This document shows, one piece after another, positions 61,579 to 64,000 of a DNA stretch of 64,000 nucleotides (positions within the stretch are counted from its first letter, which is position 1; each line of letters starts with the position of its first letter). The position numbers and the translations under genes were made by a program. The stretch is from Tepidicaulis sp002389665. GTDB taxonomy: Bacteria; Pseudomonadota; Alphaproteobacteria; Parvibaculales; Parvibaculaceae. The stretch lies in contig NZ_OZ244942.1 of NCBI RefSeq assembly GCF_965222285.1, forward strand, positions 434,001 through 498,000, read 5' to 3'. The notes below the pieces were generated by a model that was not told where the DNA came from, searched no databases, and saw nothing but the letters and a program-made list of their open reading frames with translations.

Positions 61579-62109
61579 GTGGCACAAGCAAAACCCATAG
61601 ATTCCCCGAAGGAATCGCCCGCAGATGACGGCCTTGTTCTAAGGGCTCCGGCTGCAGAAGATGGGTACCGTGTTCACGATTTGATCGCAAATTGCAAGCC
61701 GCTGGACGAAAACTCGCTTTATTGCAATCTGCTGCAGTGCTCCGATTTTCAGGACACCTGCGCGATTGCCGAAAAAGACGGGGAAGTGATCGGTTTTCTC
61801 TCCGGTTACTGCCCGCCGAAAAAGCCGGACACGTTTTTCGTCTGGCAGGTGGCGGTTTCGGAAAAGGCACGCGGCCTCGGCCTGGCGCGCCGGATGATGC
61901 TGGACATCGTTGCCCGCCACAAAGATGTGAAATTTATCGAAGCAACGATCACCGAGGACAATGAAGCGTCCTGGGCGTTGTTCAGAGGGACTGCCAAGAA
62001 GCTCGACACCGAGTTTCAGTCCTTCCCGCGGTTCGACCGCGAGCGTCATTTCAACGGACGGCACGATAGCGAGTTTGCCATCAAGATTGGCCCCTTCGCC
62101 GTCCAATAA
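61579..62109 (+). CDS. ectA: L-2,4-diaminobutyrate acetyltransferase EctA
   Basis: A 176-residue GNAT acetyltransferase that acetylates L-2,4-diaminobutyrate from acetyl-CoA to N-gamma-acetyldiaminobutyrate, second step of ectoine synthesis. The acetyl-CoA loop is VSEKARGLGLARRMM; LDENSLYCNLLQCSDFQDTC is the family's substrate-side segment, and FQSFPRFDRERHFNG closes the fold. The start is uncertain: GTG at 61579 gives a standard length, TTG at 61552 is also in frame. It is followed by ectB after 43 bases. Confidence 0.93.
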   Translation: MAQAKPIDSPKESPADDGLVLRAPAAEDGYRVHDLIANCKPLDENSLYCNLLQCSDFQDTCAIAEKDGEVIGFLSGYCPPKKPDTFFVWQVAVSEKARGLGLARRMMLDIVARHKDVKFIEATITEDNEASWALFRGTAKKLDTEFQSFPRFDRERHFNGRHDSEFAIKIGPFAVQ

Positions 62110-62152
62110 AAATAAAGTCTTTCAGGGGCACAAACGAGAGAGGACTTAGTCC

Positions 62153-63481
62153 ATGAATCCCTTAGCTGCTGTTTCGGATGTCGACGATAGTGACACTTCC
62201 ATCTTCGCCCGGAAGGAATCGAACGTGCAGACCTATGCGCGTTCCTTCCCGGTGGTGTTCGGAAAGGCGCAAGGCGCGCATCTTTATGACGTGGACGGCA
62301 AGGAATATATCGATTTTCTGGCCGGCGCGGGCACGCTCAACTACGGGCACAACAACCCGGAACTGAAGAAGAAGCTGCTCGAATATATCGAGGCGGACGG
62401 TATCGCCCACGGCCTCGATATGCACACGGACGCCAAGGAACAGTTCCTCGAAGCGCTTGAAGAGTTGATTCTCAAGCCGCGCGGCCTCGACTATATGGTC
62501 CAGTTCACCGGCCCGACGGGCGCCAATGCCGTGGAAGCGGCGATGAAGCTTGCCCGTAAGGTGACGGGCCGCCACAACATCATCTCCTTCACCAACGGCT
62601 TTCATGGCGTAACCATGGGCGCGCTCTCGGCGACGGGGAACGGCCATCACCGCGGCGGCGCGGGCCTGCCGCTTGCCGGCGTCACGCGCATGCCCTTCGC
62701 CAATTACCTCGGCGAAGATGTGGACACGATCGACGTCTTGGAAAAAATGGTGACAGACCCCTCAAGCGGCGTCGATATGCCGGCCGCCGTCATTTTCGAG
62801 GCGGTGCAGGGTGAAGGCGGTCTCAATGCCGCCAGCATGGACTGGATCAAGAAGCTGGCCGCTTTCTGTAAGCGCCACGACATTCTGCTGATCTCCGACG
62901 ACATTCAGGCAGGCTGCGGGCGCACCGGCACCTTCTTCAGCTGGGAACCGGCCGGCATCACGCCGGATATCGTCACGCTGTCGAAATCGCTGAGCGGCTA
63001 CGGTCTGCCCTTCGCCATCGTGCTGATCAGCTCCGAGCTCGATATCTGGAAGCCGGGCGAGCATAACGGCACCTTCCGCGGCAACAACCACGCCTTCGTC
63101 ACCGCGACGGCGGCGCTTAAGACTTATTGGAAGGATGACAGCTTCGCCAAAAGCGTGCGTGAGAAAGGCGACTATATTACCAAGCGCCTCAACGCCATCA
63201 TCGATAAGGCGGGCGGCATCGATCTGAAGCTGAAAGGCCGCGGCATGATGCAGGGCATCGAATGCCCGACCGGCGAGTTCGCCAGCGAAGTGACCTCGCG
63301 CTGCTTCAAGGAAGGCCTGATCATCGAGACGGCGGGCCCGAACGATGAAGTCGTGAAGTGCCTCATTCCGCTCATCATCGATCAGGCGACACTTGAAAAG
63401 GGTCTCGATATTCTCGAGAAAGCCTTTGCCGAGGTCGTGCAGGTCGCCGGCCGGAAAAAGCATCTCGTCTCTGTAGCTTAA
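62153..63481 (+). CDS. ectB: Diaminobutyrate-2-oxoglutarate transaminase EctB
   Basis: A 442-residue class III PLP aminotransferase that makes L-2,4-diaminobutyrate from aspartate semialdehyde and glutamate, first step of the pathway. The PLP Lys is in TLSKSLSGYGLPFA, the cofactor-binding Asp in LLISDDIQAGCGRTG, and the substrate region is VQFTGPTGANAVEAAMKLAR. Length is usual. An AGAGGAC ribosome site precedes the ATG. It is 9 bases ahead of ectC. Confidence 0.96.
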   Translation: MNPLAAVSDVDDSDTSIFARKESNVQTYARSFPVVFGKAQGAHLYDVDGKEYIDFLAGAGTLNYGHNNPELKKKLLEYIEADGIAHGLDMHTDAKEQFLEALEELILKPRGLDYMVQFTGPTGANAVEAAMKLARKVTGRHNIISFTNGFHGVTMGALSATGNGHHRGGAGLPLAGVTRMPFANYLGEDVDTIDVLEKMVTDPSSGVDMPAAVIFEAVQGEGGLNAASMDWIKKLAAFCKRHDILLISDDIQAGCGRTGTFFSWEPAGITPDIVTLSKSLSGYGLPFAIVLISSELDIWKPGEHNGTFRGNNHAFVTATAALKTYWKDDSFAKSVREKGDYITKRLNAIIDKAGGIDLKLKGRGMMQGIECPTGEFASEVTSRCFKEGLIIETAGPNDEVVKCLIPLIIDQATLEKGLDILEKAFAEVVQVAGRKKHLVSVA

Positions 63482-63490
63482 GGAAGAAGA

Positions 63491-63877
63491 ATGATCGTCA
63501 GAACGCTTGAAGAAGCCGAAAAAACCGACCGTAAGGTTCAAAGTAAGACCTGGGACAGCGTCCGTCTTCTTTTGAAAGACGACAATATGGGCTTCTCGTT
63601 CCATATCACGACCCTTTATGCAGGCACGGTTACCCGCATGCATTACAAGAACCATCTGGAATCCGTGTACTGCATGGAAGGCGAGGCGGAGATCGAAACG
63701 CTTGCCGACGGCAAGAAATATCAGATCAAGCCGGGCACGATTTACATTCTGGACCAGCACGATGAGCACATCCTGCGCGTCCATAAGGAAGTGAAAATGG
63801 CCTGTGTTTTCAATCCGCCTGTTACAGGACAGGAAGTGCACGATGAATCCGGGGCTTACCCGCTTGTTGTGGATTGA
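63491..63877 (+). CDS. ectC: Ectoine synthase EctC
   Basis: A 128-residue cupin that closes the ring of acetyldiaminobutyrate to ectoine. The cupin residues sit in MHYKNHLESVYCMEGEAEIE and ILDQHDEHILRVH, as in known EctC. Length is usual. It is followed by a terminator-like hairpin; no ectD (hydroxylase) or aspartokinase ask gene is in the window, although the window ends 123 bases later. Confidence 0.96.
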   Translation: MIVRTLEEAEKTDRKVQSKTWDSVRLLLKDDNMGFSFHITTLYAGTVTRMHYKNHLESVYCMEGEAEIETLADGKKYQIKPGTIYILDQHDEHILRVHKEVKMACVFNPPVTGQEVHDESGAYPLVVD

Positions 63878-63895
63878 TCATAAACGCTTCGAGAA

Positions 63896-63936
63896 AGCCT
63901 CCCGCCCCGAAAAATGGCGGGGGGCTTTTTCACTTT
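63896..63936 (+). terminator. Terminator of the ectABC operon
   Basis: CCCGCC and GGCGGG pair around an A-rich loop (CCGAAAAAT), with further C/G pairs outside, followed by TTTTTC. It lies 20 bases after the ectC stop. Confidence 0.8.
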
Positions 63937-63952
63937 GCGGGAAGGGGGCACC

Positions 63953-64000
63953 GTGATTGTTATCAGCTTCGTCGTTTGTCTGGGCCTGATCTTGATGATC
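63953..64000 (+). CDS. Start of a membrane protein, cut by the window end
   Basis: A GTG at 63953 with a GGGAAGGGGG ribosome site 9 bases upstream opens 16 codons of wholly hydrophobic sequence (VISFVVCLGLILMI). It is either a signal or a first membrane helix. Nothing more can be said from the visible part. Confidence 0.4.
   Translation, partial: MIVISFVVCLGLILMI

Overview
The window is a high-GC alphaproteobacterial chromosome segment. The evidence is the FlaF/FlbT flagellin regulators, an FtcR-like atypical OmpR regulator, a short D0/D1-only flagellin, DUF1217 and DUF6468 flagellar proteins, and ectABC, which points to salt stress in a marine or brackish setting. The genus cannot be fixed from sequence alone; a Parvibaculum/Rhizobiales-like relative is my guess. 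No rRNA, tRNA, CRISPR array or insertion sequence was seen.

Bases 1-3649 hold the 3' end of an RND efflux permease and a convergent TRIC/UPF0126 channel gene. Bases 3700-41900 form a nearly complete flagellar regulon of about forty genes: flaF-flbT-DUF1217; flgF-flgG-flgA-flgH-motB; flgE-flgK-flgL; flgB-flgC-fliE-fliQ plus an unknown gene; fliI-flhA plus a small FlhB-tail-like gene, then fliG; fliL-fliP-fliR-flhB on the minus strand; fliF-fliH-fliN-fliM-DUF6468-motE-like plus an unknown gene; the ftcR-like regulator; flgI-flgJ-flgN; motA with a second FliL-like gene and a FliK-like gene; fliK-flgD; the flagellin; and a lytic transglycosylase. Genes not seen here include fliJ, fliO, fliD, fliS, fliA and flgM. 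Nearly every one of these operons is preceded by one copy of a shared 30-bp element, TTAA-N8-TTAA-N10-CTAG, which suggests one regulator switches the whole set.

Bases 41950-49950 hold accessory and housekeeping genes: a TetR regulator with NemR-like operators beside a metallo-beta-lactamase-fold hydrolase (possible lactonase), an FAD monooxygenase, a DUF188 protein, an Uup-type ABC-F ATPase, a small EF-hand protein, a thiolase, and a TetR gene that appears frameshifted in a T7 tract.

Bases 49950-58130 hold a DUF1302 outer-membrane protein, a formylglycine-type sulfatase, and a Zrg-like zinc operon (His-rich DUF2796 protein, ABC ATPase, FtsX-type permease, DUF3299 protein) behind a perfect Zur-type dyad. 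Bases 58139-60830 hold a KefB-type antiporter, two tiny lipoproteins (one entericidin-like, too short for ordinary ORF calling) and a DUF1328 membrane peptide. The window closes with a divergent MarR/EctR regulator and ectABC for ectoine synthesis, then the first codons of a further membrane protein.
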